From: an uncultured Eubacterium sp.
GTDB lineage: Bacteria > Bacillota > Clostridia > Peptostreptococcales > Anaerovoracaceae
Assembly: GCA_900551775.1 (NCBI GenBank)
Contig: URXI01000045.1
Location: 1 to 20,916 of the forward strand
Length of the DNA: 20,916 nucleotides
Reading direction: 5' to 3'
The stretch's first letter is position 1. Each line of letters starts with the position of its first letter. The translations under genes and the position numbers were made by a program. Below are positions 6,639 through 13,154 of the stretch, one piece after another. The notes under the pieces are model-generated. The model was not told the DNA's origin. It was given only the letters and a program-made list of their open reading frames with translations, and did no database searches.

Positions 6639-7424
6639 GACCTCATAGAGAAATCGGATTTCTTCGTCGATCTCAGCAAAATCAATCTGGCAGTTTCCGT
6701 CAAAGACAGCTACGGGAACCTTGTCTGCAAAGCTGTAGATCGACGGGCAGAAATCATCGTCCAGGAAACGATAGGCTATGATGCACTTTTTGTCCGGATC
6801 CACCATCCAATATTCTCTTACGCCGGCATCGGCGTATTTGTGAAACTTGATCAGGGCGTCCTTTTTCTTTGTTGATGGGGACAGAACTTCGACGATGAAG
6901 TCTGGCGCGCCTTCCAGCCTGCACGGTTCGATCTGTTCCCGATTACAGAGGACCAGAACATCCGGTTGGACCATGGTCTTGTCATCTCTATCGAGGCGCA
7001 CGTCGATGGGAGCCATCATCGGTATGCAGCTGCCCCTGTTCTGGCGGACGTAGTTCTTGAGCTGGGTGAAGATCTCTCCGATGATGCATTGATGTACCAC
7101 GAGGGGCGCTGTCATATCATGGATGACACCGTCGATGAGTTCGGCTCTCTTGTCATCAGGCAGGGCGTAATAATCGTCCAGGGTGTATTCCCCCTGTTTC
7201 TTTGTATGGTAAGCCAGAGCTGGCTCATGAACGGCTCCGCCGCCAGGTACGGCTTTTTCTTGAAAAATCTCATCCAGGGCCTTCCGCGTATCGTATCTGG
7301 GATGCTTGGTGATGCCGGCGAAAATCTTCTGTACCGTTCCCAGGGGAACGCCGGAAAGCGCTGCAATTTGTTCATTGGAATAGCCCAGTTCATTCTTTCG
7401 CTTCTTCATTTCTTCGAGGGTCAT
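6636..7424 (-). CDS. HTH domain fused to Uma2-family PD-(D/E)XK nuclease-like protein
   Basis: This 262-residue protein joins two domains. Residues 1-54 form an XRE-like helix-turn-helix (SNEQIAALSGVPLGTVQKIFAG). After a linker, residues about 75-262 form a Uma2 (DUF820) restriction-endonuclease-like fold with AELIDG (Glu95), VQPDVLVLC (Asp155), and DFIVEVLSPSTKKKD (Glu179 followed by lysines), then GVREYWMVDP. These are the expected acidic and lysine residues of the PD-(D/E)XK core. Biological role is unknown. The start at ATG 7424 is chosen because AAAGGAG lies 8 bases upstream. The longer frame to 7478 would begin inside the promoter. Confidence 0.88.
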   Translation of the reverse strand: MTLEEMKKRKNELGYSNEQIAALSGVPLGTVQKIFAGITKHPRYDTRKALDEIFQEKAVPGGGAVHEPALAYHTKKQGEYTLDDYYALPDDKRAELIDGVIHDMTAPLVVHQCIIGEIFTQLKNYVRQNRGSCIPMMAPIDVRLDRDDKTMVQPDVLVLCNREQIEPCRLEGAPDFIVEVLSPSTKKKDALIKFHKYADAGVREYWMVDPDKKCIIAYRFLDDDFCPSIYSFADKVPVAVFDGNCQIDFAEIDEEIRFLYEV

Positions 7425-7455
7425 AGCGGCGGCTCCTTTTGTTGTTTCTATCTTT

Positions 7456-7484
7456 ATTATACCAAAATCAATCCACATTTACAA
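7456..7484 (-). promoter_or_regulatory. Sigma-A promoter of the HTH-Uma2 gene
   Basis: On the minus strand, TTGTAA (7484-7479), a 17-bp spacer and TATAAT (7461-7456) predict a transcript start near 7449. This gives a leader of about 25 bases before ATG 7424. Confidence 0.7.
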
Positions 7485-7510
7485 CCGAAATATTTCCAAA
7501 AATGTTCCAA

Positions 7511-8887
7511 TTATAAATTGTATTTCCGCAGCTTCTGATTGAGGGACTGCCTGGTGATACCCAGGTAGTCTGCGGCGGCGGTGAGGCTTTTGTGAGAACT
7601 GATGGCTTGCAGTATCAGTCGCTTTTCATAAGCGTCCATGGTGCTTTTGAGGCTGCCAGCCCACTGTATTTCTTCTGCCTTCTGCTCATCTTCCATTTCT
7701 GGTCTTGACAAATCGAATTCTGACAAAAGATAGGACGGCAGGGAGCTGATGTCGATGACGTTTCCATCACAGAGGTTGAATGCGCCTTCTATGATATTAC
7801 GAAATTCTCTCACGTTACCCGGCCAGGCATAAGTCCTGAAGATTTCCATGACTTCTTTTGACACACCGGTAATATGTTTATGCATGGAGGTGTTGTAGAG
7901 GGAAATGAAATAATCCGTGAGCAGGGGCAGATCATCGAGACGGTCCTTTAAGTCAGGTACGTCAATGGTCTCGCTTCCCAACCGATAGAACAAGTCAGGG
8001 CGCAGAGTTCCATCCTGAATGCAGAGCGAAGGCCGCTTGTTAGTAGCAGCAATAATGCGGACATTCACATTGACTGGATCGATGCCGCCAATCCTGGTGA
8101 TTTTCCGTTCTTCCAGGACGCGCAGGAGCTTCGCCTGCAGATTGATATCCATGGAGTTGATTTCGTCAAGGAAAATCGTTCCACCGTCGGCGCTCTCAAA
8201 GATGCCGGCTTTGTTTTCGGCGCCGGTATAGGCACCCTTGACGGTGCCGAAGAAGATGCTCTCCAGAAGTGTGGCTGGAATGGCTGCACAGTTTTGGGAG
8301 ATAAACTTCTTGTGCTTTCTGTCGCTGGCAGAGTGAATGGACTGCGCGACCATTTCCTTGCCGGTACCGGTGGAGCCGTAAATCAAAACGGAAGAGGAAG
8401 TAGTAGAAACTCTGCCGATCTGGATGCGCAGATCCTGGGTCTGTTTGCTTCTGCCGATGATATCTTCGATGGTGTAGAGATCTTTTACCTGTGGCACGGC
8501 ATCGCTGTGCAGATTGATGCCGGAAAGGCTGGTGCCTTTGTTAGGAAAAGAGGCGACGCTGACAGCACCGATAATTTTGTCATCGTGTTTGATAGGGAAG
8601 GTATTGTCGATGATGGGAAAAGTTTCGCCTGTGGCGGTAGTCAGGGTCTCCTTGTTGTTCAAAGTAGTTTCGCCTCGCTGGATTGCAGCAATCAAGGTAC
8701 TGGTCTGCGGGTTTAGGGTAGGATAGATTTCAAAAATGCTCTTGCCGATCGCTCTGCGTTCGTCCAGGGGAGACAGATCGGGCTTGAACTGACGGATGTA
8801 AACGACCTTTGCCTGATCGTCGATGACGATGATGCCGTCGGCGTAATTCTCCATGTTCGTTATGGTGTCTAAATATTCCTCAATCAT
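7511..8887 (-). CDS. Sigma-54-dependent activator (PAS - AAA+ - Fis-type HTH)
   Basis: This 458-residue enhancer-binding protein should activate RNA polymerase carrying sigma-54 using ATP. Residues about 10-115 form a PAS sensor domain (DGIIVIDDQAKVVYI). The AAA+ domain has Walker A GSTGTGKE (171-178), the sigma-54-contacting loop GAYTGA (218-223) and Walker B GGTIFLDE (235-242). The C-terminus is a Fis-like helix-turn-helix (LTAAADYLGITRQSLNQKLRKY). ATG 8887 is chosen for AAGGAG 7 bases upstream. It is transcribed away from the M20D amidohydrolase gene, which has a -24/-12 promoter, so that gene is its probable target. The PAS ligand is unknown. The family includes the RocR-like activators of amino-acid catabolism. 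Confidence 0.93.
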   Translation of the reverse strand: MIEEYLDTITNMENYADGIIVIDDQAKVVYIRQFKPDLSPLDERRAIGKSIFEIYPTLNPQTSTLIAAIQRGETTLNNKETLTTATGETFPIIDNTFPIKHDDKIIGAVSVASFPNKGTSLSGINLHSDAVPQVKDLYTIEDIIGRSKQTQDLRIQIGRVSTTSSSVLIYGSTGTGKEMVAQSIHSASDRKHKKFISQNCAAIPATLLESIFFGTVKGAYTGAENKAGIFESADGGTIFLDEINSMDINLQAKLLRVLEERKITRIGGIDPVNVNVRIIAATNKRPSLCIQDGTLRPDLFYRLGSETIDVPDLKDRLDDLPLLTDYFISLYNTSMHKHITGVSKEVMEIFRTYAWPGNVREFRNIIEGAFNLCDGNVIDISSLPSYLLSEFDLSRPEMEDEQKAEEIQWAGSLKSTMDAYEKRLILQAISSHKSLTAAADYLGITRQSLNQKLRKYNL

Positions 8888-8926
8888 CTGCTTTCTCCTT
8901 TTTCTTTGCTGTAACTCTATAATGAC

Positions 8927-8955
8927 AGTATACTGCAAAATGAAAAAAGTGTAAA
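8927..8955 (-). promoter_or_regulatory. Sigma-A promoter of the sigma-54 activator gene
   Basis: On the minus strand, TTTACA (8955-8950), 17 bp and TATACT (8932-8927) are well placed 40 bases before the start codon. The -35 hexamer is itself one of the TTTACA/TGTAAA half-sites of the neighbouring cluster, so the activator may control its own synthesis (inference). Confidence 0.65.
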
Positions 8956-9009
8956 TATTTTTTTACAAGAATTCGTCGTAATTTACAGAATTGTAAAAAT
9001 TAATTTACG
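8950..9009. promoter_or_regulatory. Cluster of TTTACA/TGTAAA half-sites, candidate activator binding region
   Basis: Half-sites occur at 8950-8955 (TGTAAA), 8962-8967 (TTTACA), 8982-8987 (TTTACA), 8992-8997 (TGTAAA) and 9004-9009 (TTTACG). The best dyad is TTTACAGAATTGTAAA at 8982-8997. The cluster lies 100-160 bp upstream of the predicted sigma-54 start, the usual distance for enhancer sites. Confidence 0.55.
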
Positions 9010-9021
9010 AATTATGTGAAA

Positions 9022-9046
9022 GGTTGCAGAGGTGTTTTCTACAACC
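9022..9046. repeat. Inverted repeat in the activator/amidohydrolase intergenic region
   Basis: GGTTGCAGA (9022-9030) and TCTACAACC (9038-9046) pair over 8 of 9 positions around a 7-bp spacer. It lies between the half-site cluster and the -24/-12 promoter. It is either a second operator or a DNA-bending site; no known motif was recognised. Confidence 0.5.
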
Positions 9047-9081
9047 GTTGAAATTGCAAGGTTTGTAATAAAAGGAAGTGA

Positions 9082-9098
9082 TTGGCATTGTTTTTGCA
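9082..9098 (+). promoter_or_regulatory. Sigma-54 (-24/-12) promoter of the amidohydrolase gene
   Basis: TTGGCATTGTTTTTGCA matches the sigma-54 consensus YTGGCACGRNNNTTGCW at all but two positions. The invariant GG (9084-9085) and GC (9096-9097) have the required 10 bases between them. The predicted transcript start is near 9109, about 34 bases before ATG 9143. Confidence 0.88.
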
Positions 9099-9142
9099 TT
9101 ATTTGTCGGTGACGATAAAAGAATAGCGGCAGGAGAGGAATC

Positions 9143-10312
9143 ATGAGAGACGAGTTTATAAAGGCGGCAAAACATTTGGAAGCGCAGATTATCCGCGATC
9201 GGAGGCATATCCATCAATATCCGGAGGTGGGCATGGATGTCCCTAACACCTACGCATATGTAAAAGAACGTTTAGAACAAATCGGATGTGAAACCATAGA
9301 TTGTGGCAAATACGGCATTGTAACTACCATAGGAAATGGAGGCAAGACCATTATGCTCAGGGCCGAGCTAGATGGACTGCCGACAAAAGAAGAGACCGAC
9401 ATATCATTTCGATCGCAAAACGGAAACGGACATCTCTGCGGTCATGACATCCATATCGCAATGCTGCTCGGGGCAGCAAAGATATTAAAAGACAGAGAAG
9501 CTGATTTAAAGGGGACTGTGAAGCTTATGTTTCAGCCAGGCGAAGAACTGGGAATCGGTGCAAAGGTCATGATCGAGCACGGCGTATTGGAGAATCCAAA
9601 GGTAGACGCTTGTTTGGCAATTCATATGATGCCAGACGAGCGCAACGGACATTTTTTTGTCAAGAAGGGCATCACCTGTGCCTATCTTGACGGATTTATG
9701 ATAGAAGTCACTGGCAAAGGCGGCCACGGCTCCAGACCGGAAGAAACGATAGATCCCCTCAATGTAGTGGTAGACATGTACAGCATGATCAAGGGCGTGG
9801 TTGACAGAGAGACCAGCGCTTTCAATCCGGCAGTCTGTACGATTGGTGTTCTCGGTGGGGGCAGTGCTGCTAATGTCATACCTCAGAGGGCTGTTTTGGA
9901 GGGAACGCTGCGGTGCTGTGATTCAAAAATCAGAGAACGGATTATCGATCGAATCATCATCTGCGCCAATGCGGCATGTCAGGCATCGGGCGCAACGCAC
10001 AGCCTGAAGCTGATTTCTACACCGGGCATGTACAGTGACCCGAAACTCTGTGATGATTTGAAGCGCTTTATTTGTGAAGTCAATGGGCCTGAGAAGGTGA
10101 CAGAGGTGGAACTGCCGCTGCTGGGAACGGAAGATTTGTCTTATATTTCGGAGAAGGTTCCAACCATGCTGATGTGGATGGGTGCAGGAGATGTGGGTGC
10201 ACCAACGTCACACAGTGCCAACGTGTTTTTTGAAGAAAATTACCTTTATATGGGAACTGCCACTTTGGCATACTGTGCGGCGAAGTGGCTGGAACAACAA
10301 GGAAAAGCGTAA
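9143..10312 (+). CDS. M20D-family amidohydrolase / carboxypeptidase
   Basis: This 389-residue cytoplasmic metallohydrolase belongs to the hippurate/N-acyl-amino-acid/IAA-conjugate hydrolase family. Seen in order are: RRHIHQYPEVG (21-31); RAELDGLPTKEE (73-84); CGHDIH with metal ligands Cys99 and His101; FQPGEE with Glu134-Glu135; LAIHM with His161; the dimerisation-domain GGHGSRPEE; and TSHSAN with the last metal ligand His357. Length is normal. AGGAGAGGA lies directly upstream of ATG 9143. The substrate is not deducible; N-acetyl or N-acyl amino acids and short peptide conjugates are typical. A sigma-54 promoter and a divergent activator suggest inducible catabolism. Confidence 0.92.
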   Translation: MRDEFIKAAKHLEAQIIRDRRHIHQYPEVGMDVPNTYAYVKERLEQIGCETIDCGKYGIVTTIGNGGKTIMLRAELDGLPTKEETDISFRSQNGNGHLCGHDIHIAMLLGAAKILKDREADLKGTVKLMFQPGEELGIGAKVMIEHGVLENPKVDACLAIHMMPDERNGHFFVKKGITCAYLDGFMIEVTGKGGHGSRPEETIDPLNVVVDMYSMIKGVVDRETSAFNPAVCTIGVLGGGSAANVIPQRAVLEGTLRCCDSKIRERIIDRIIICANAACQASGATHSLKLISTPGMYSDPKLCDDLKRFICEVNGPEKVTEVELPLLGTEDLSYISEKVPTMLMWMGAGDVGAPTSHSANVFFEENYLYMGTATLAYCAAKWLEQQGKA

Positions 10313-10330
10313 AACAAACCTCCTAATGGA

Positions 10331-10655
10331 GTTCCCCAATTTGTGGAACAAAGTGAACGCCGTTTTTACCAAAAGATTACAGATATTTATGCGCAATGCA
10401 GCGCAGACTATGATGTATCTAGCCCAATTACACAATCTTTTCTACAGTACAAAACAAATTACACTATGCAGTCACACATCAAACGGCTGCTGAAATTATT
10501 TATGGCAGGGCTGATAGCACAAAGGATAATATGGGTTTAACTACTTGAATGAAACAGAAATAAGAAATCTCAATGAAATCGTAACGATGTATTTGGATTA
10601 TGCCGAGCGGCAAGCTAGAAGAGGCAATGTGATGTATATGCAACAACAGGATTAA
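10331..10655 (+). pseudogene. Decayed RhuM-family (virulence protein RhuM) gene fragment
   Basis: Three frames in succession encode pieces of the RhuM family. Frame one (10331 to about 10441) reads VPQFVEQSERRFYQKITDIY... to ITQSF. A shift in the T-run at 10438-10443 moves to the frame reading STVQNKLHYAV, HQTAAEIIYGRAD and NMGLTT up to a TGA at 10546. A third frame from 10539 reads NYLNETEIRNLNEIVTMYLDYAERQARRG and stops at 10655. Relative to intact members, as I remember them, the WKG...KSDV..AK segment between GLT and NYL is missing. The N-terminal half and C-terminal tail are also gone. It cannot make a functional protein. RhuM genes occur in genomic islands and near restriction systems, so this may be a scar of a lost accessory element. 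Confidence 0.82.
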
Positions 10656-10658
10656 CAT

Positions 10659-10687
10659 AAAAGCCGGCCTCAACAGGGCCGGCTTTT
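10659..10687. terminator. Bidirectional terminator downstream of serA
   Basis: An 11-bp perfect stem AAAAGCCGGCC / GGCCGGCTTTT (10659-10669 with 10677-10687) has a 7-base loop. It ends the minus-strand serA transcript 15 bases past its stop and also faces plus-strand read-through from the amidohydrolase. Confidence 0.88.
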
Positions 10688-10702
10688 GCATGTCTTTAAG
10701 AT

Positions 10703-11857
10703 TTATTTTTCGTCTGGCTGGATGACTCTGACTTTGATCACCTCGTCTACCTTTGGGACGGAAGTAATCGTGTCCTTGGTTGAAATCAGTGCGTAACCGT
10801 AGTCACCGCGAACGCCGCCGATGACTGCATCGATATTGATATCGGCGAACATGGCTGCCGCCAGCTTGACAGGGTTCGGTTCGCCCTTGGTCATGATGGC
10901 GATTCGGTTATCTCCTCTGACCGGACCCAGGGTTGCAGCCGGGAAGTTGACGGAGTTGGTGATGTTGCCGTTTTCGATGTAGTCCATGATTTCCTGTACG
11001 GCCATGGTTGCACAGTTGTCTTCTGCTTCGGCTGTGGATGCGCCCAGGTGAGGCAGAACGATGACTCCTTTTTTGCCGAAAGTACCGTCTGTTGCAAAGT
11101 CTGTCACATATTTGCCTACTTTGCCCTTTTCCATGGAGGCCAATAGATCGGCCTCAACAATCAGAGTATCCCTGGAGAAGTTGAGCAGGACTGCACCATC
11201 CTTCATCAGTGTGAAAAGCTCTTCGTTGAACATCCCCTTGGTGGAAGCCATGGCGGGAACGTGGATGGTTATGTAGTCACAGAGAGGCAGGATGTTTTTG
11301 ATATCCGGCATGAAGTCTACGCAGGAATAGAGGCCGTGAGCTGACTTGACACCGAAATAAGGGTCGTAACCTACCACCTTCATGCCCAGGTCGACAGCGG
11401 CGTTGGCGACCATGACACCGATGGCGCCCAGTCCGATAACGCCCAGGGTTTTGCCCTTGAGCTCAGAACCGGCAAACTGTCCCTTGCCCTTCTCGACGGC
11501 CTTACTTACGTTCTCAGTTCCTTCTAAGGTCTTTACCCATGCCAGACCTTCGGGGATATTTCTGGCGGCCAGAAGCATGCTGGCGATAATCAGTTCTTTG
11601 ACGGCGTTGGCGTTGGCACCCGGCGTGTTGAATACGACGATGCCTTCTTCTGCACATCTGTCCAGTGGAATGTTGTTGACCCCTGCGCCGGCTCTTGCGA
11701 TAGCCAGCAGGTTCTTGCTAAATTCCATTTCGTGCATGTCCTGGCTTCTCACTAAGATTCCGGAAGCACTAGAGACATCATCACAAACCGTATATTGATC
11801 AGACAGGTGAGAGAGACCTACCGGTGAAATCTTATTAAGTGTTGCAATATTGTACAT
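10703..11857 (-). CDS. serA: D-3-phosphoglycerate dehydrogenase (short form)
   Basis: This 384-residue NAD-dependent enzyme oxidises 3-phosphoglycerate to 3-phosphohydroxypyruvate, the first step of serine synthesis. Visible features are RAGAGVNNIP (55-64), the Rossmann loop GLGAIG (142-147) with the NAD-selecting acid in VVGYDPYF, NFSRDTLIVEADLL containing catalytic Arg229, and LPHLGAST with catalytic His270. The tail (about 315-384) resembles a single ACT-like domain. The DVF.EP motif that normally supplies the catalytic Glu is shortened to DFATDGTF, as I recall from the short clostridial type. AGGAGG precedes ATG 11857. It is divergent from serC, with overlapping promoters. Confidence 0.93.
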   Translation of the reverse strand: MYNIATLNKISPVGLSHLSDQYTVCDDVSSASGILVRSQDMHEMEFSKNLLAIARAGAGVNNIPLDRCAEEGIVVFNTPGANANAVKELIIASMLLAARNIPEGLAWVKTLEGTENVSKAVEKGKGQFAGSELKGKTLGVIGLGAIGVMVANAAVDLGMKVVGYDPYFGVKSAHGLYSCVDFMPDIKNILPLCDYITIHVPAMASTKGMFNEELFTLMKDGAVLLNFSRDTLIVEADLLASMEKGKVGKYVTDFATDGTFGKKGVIVLPHLGASTAEAEDNCATMAVQEIMDYIENGNITNSVNFPAATLGPVRGDNRIAIMTKGEPNPVKLAAAMFADINIDAVIGGVRGDYGYALISTKDTITSVPKVDEVIKVRVIQPDEK

Positions 11858-11892
11858 AGTCAGTACCTCCTAATATTTGTAATTTAAATTGA

Positions 11893-11921
11893 ATTATAAC
11901 ACTTTGTCGCTTTACTTTCAA
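11893..11921 (-). promoter_or_regulatory. Sigma-A promoter of serA
   Basis: On the minus strand, TTGAAA (11921-11916), 17 bp and TATAAT (11898-11893). Its -35 lies inside the shared dyad at 11910-11930 and overlaps the -35 of the serC promoter, so the two polymerases probably cannot bind at once. Confidence 0.75.
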
Positions 11922-11930
11922 GAAGTAAAG
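11910..11930. promoter_or_regulatory. Shared operator-like dyad between serA and serC
   Basis: CTTTACTT and AAGTAAAG form an 8-bp inverted repeat around 5 bp, with partial outward extension. It covers the -35 elements of both divergent promoters, so one bound regulator could control both genes. Confidence 0.6.
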
Positions 11931-11939
11931 TGATATAAT
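11911..11939 (+). promoter_or_regulatory. Sigma-A promoter of serC
   Basis: TTTACT (11911-11916), a 17-bp spacer and TATAAT (11934-11939) predict a transcript start near 11946, 41 bases before ATG 11987. Confidence 0.75.
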
Positions 11940-11986
11940 ATTTTGCGTATTAAAATAAAAGAGAAAAACTAATGGAGGGCGACGAA

Positions 11987-13078
11987 ATGACAAACAATCA
12001 TCGTGTATTTAACTTTTCCGCTGGTCCGTCGATGCTACCGCTTAACGTCATCGAGGATGCAGCAGCAAATCTGGCCGACTATCAAGGCTGTGGCCAGTCT
12101 GTAATGGAAATGAGTCACCGTTCAAAAGAGTTTGGAAAAATCATCGAAGATGCAGAAGCTAACTTAAGAGAAATCATGAATATCCCTGACAACTACAAAG
12201 TTATGTTTTTACAAGGTGGAGGAACTCTTCAATTTGCAATGGTGCCGTTAAACCTGCTCAGAGCCTCTAAAAAGGCCGACTACGTAGTGACAGGGTCCTG
12301 GGCCAAAAAGGCGTACAAAGAAGCTGCAAAATTCGGCGATATCAAAGTCATCGCCAGCTCAGAAGAAGATACATTTACATATATTCCTGAGATTACCAAG
12401 GAAGATATCAGACCTGATGCCGACTATGTTTACGTGTGCTATAACAATACGATTTACGGCACCCACTATCCATATATCCCTGACACCGGTGATATTCCTC
12501 TGGTCGCTGATATGTCAAGCTGTATCCTCAGCGAAGAGATCGACGTGAGCAGATTCGGGCTGATCTTTGCGGGCGCACAGAAGAACGTAGGACCGGCCGG
12601 CATGACCATCGTCATCATGAGAGAAGATCTGATCGGTTTTGCCGATGATAAAACTCCGACTTATCTGGACTACAAGACCCACGCGAACAATGACTCCATG
12701 TACAACACTCCTCCTTGCTTTGCTATCTATATTGCAGGAGAGGTCTTCAAGAACATCAAGAACATGGGCGGTGTCAGCGCACTCAACCAGGTCAATGTAG
12801 AGAAAGCCGCAAAGCTTTACGACTACATTGATGCCAGCGATTTCTACAAATGCCCGATCAGAGAGAAGGACAGATCCCTGATGAACGTGGTATTTGTAAC
12901 AGGCGATGCCGATATGGACAAGAAATTCGTTCAGGAGGCCAAGGCGATAGGCATGGTCAACCTCAACGGACATCGTTCCATCGGCGGAATGAGAGCAAGT
13001 ATATACAATGCGATGCCGATGGAAGGCGTTGATAAGCTGATTGACTTCATGAAGAAGTTTGCGGCTGCCAATAAGTAA
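11987..13078 (+). CDS. serC: Phosphoserine aminotransferase
   Basis: This 363-residue PLP enzyme converts 3-phosphohydroxypyruvate and glutamate to phosphoserine and 2-oxoglutarate, directly after SerA. Diagnostic segments are VFNFSAGPSMLP near the N-terminus, MEMSHRSKEF (41-49), FLQGGGTLQFAMVP, VADMSSCILSE, the PLP-binding FAGAQKNVGPAG with Lys199, and NLNGHRSIGGMRASIYNAMP near the end. The start is ATG 11987, with GGAGGG at 11974-11979 and 7-base spacing. The in-frame ATG at 11972 overlaps that Shine-Dalgarno sequence and is rejected. A strong terminator follows. No phosphoserine phosphatase (SerB) is present in the window. Confidence 0.95.
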   Translation: MTNNHRVFNFSAGPSMLPLNVIEDAAANLADYQGCGQSVMEMSHRSKEFGKIIEDAEANLREIMNIPDNYKVMFLQGGGTLQFAMVPLNLLRASKKADYVVTGSWAKKAYKEAAKFGDIKVIASSEEDTFTYIPEITKEDIRPDADYVYVCYNNTIYGTHYPYIPDTGDIPLVADMSSCILSEEIDVSRFGLIFAGAQKNVGPAGMTIVIMREDLIGFADDKTPTYLDYKTHANNDSMYNTPPCFAIYIAGEVFKNIKNMGGVSALNQVNVEKAAKLYDYIDASDFYKCPIREKDRSLMNVVFVTGDADMDKKFVQEAKAIGMVNLNGHRSIGGMRASIYNAMPMEGVDKLIDFMKKFAAANK

Positions 13079-13089
13079 ATTTACAAAAT

Positions 13090-13123
13090 AAGCTTTCCTG
13101 CTTACATCGGGAGAGCTTTTTTT
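13090..13123 (+). terminator. Rho-independent terminator after serC
   Basis: An 11-pair stem (13090-13100 with 13108-13118, two G-U pairs), a 7-base loop and a run of seven T. It ends only 31 bases before the next start codon, so it could act as an attenuator for the downstream gene. Confidence 0.85.
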
Positions 13124-13154
13124 GAAACGGCAGTGTATAGAGAAAGGATTACAT

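Noticed and set aside
7425..7478. Longer start (ATG 7478) for the HTH-Uma2 gene
   Set aside because: The -10 (7456-7461) lies downstream of it and the Shine-Dalgarno site supports ATG 7424.
8294..8716. 140-codon plus-strand open frame
   Set aside because: It is antisense to the AAA+ and PAS regions of the sigma-54 activator, whose motifs are intact.
10182..10493. 103-codon plus-strand frame spanning the end of the amidohydrolase and the gap
   Set aside because: It crosses out of a well-conserved gene in the wrong frame and then picks up only a piece of the RhuM remnant. It is not a gene by itself.
11972..11986. ATG 11972 as the serC start
   Set aside because: This codon overlaps the GGAGGG ribosome site that serves ATG 11987.
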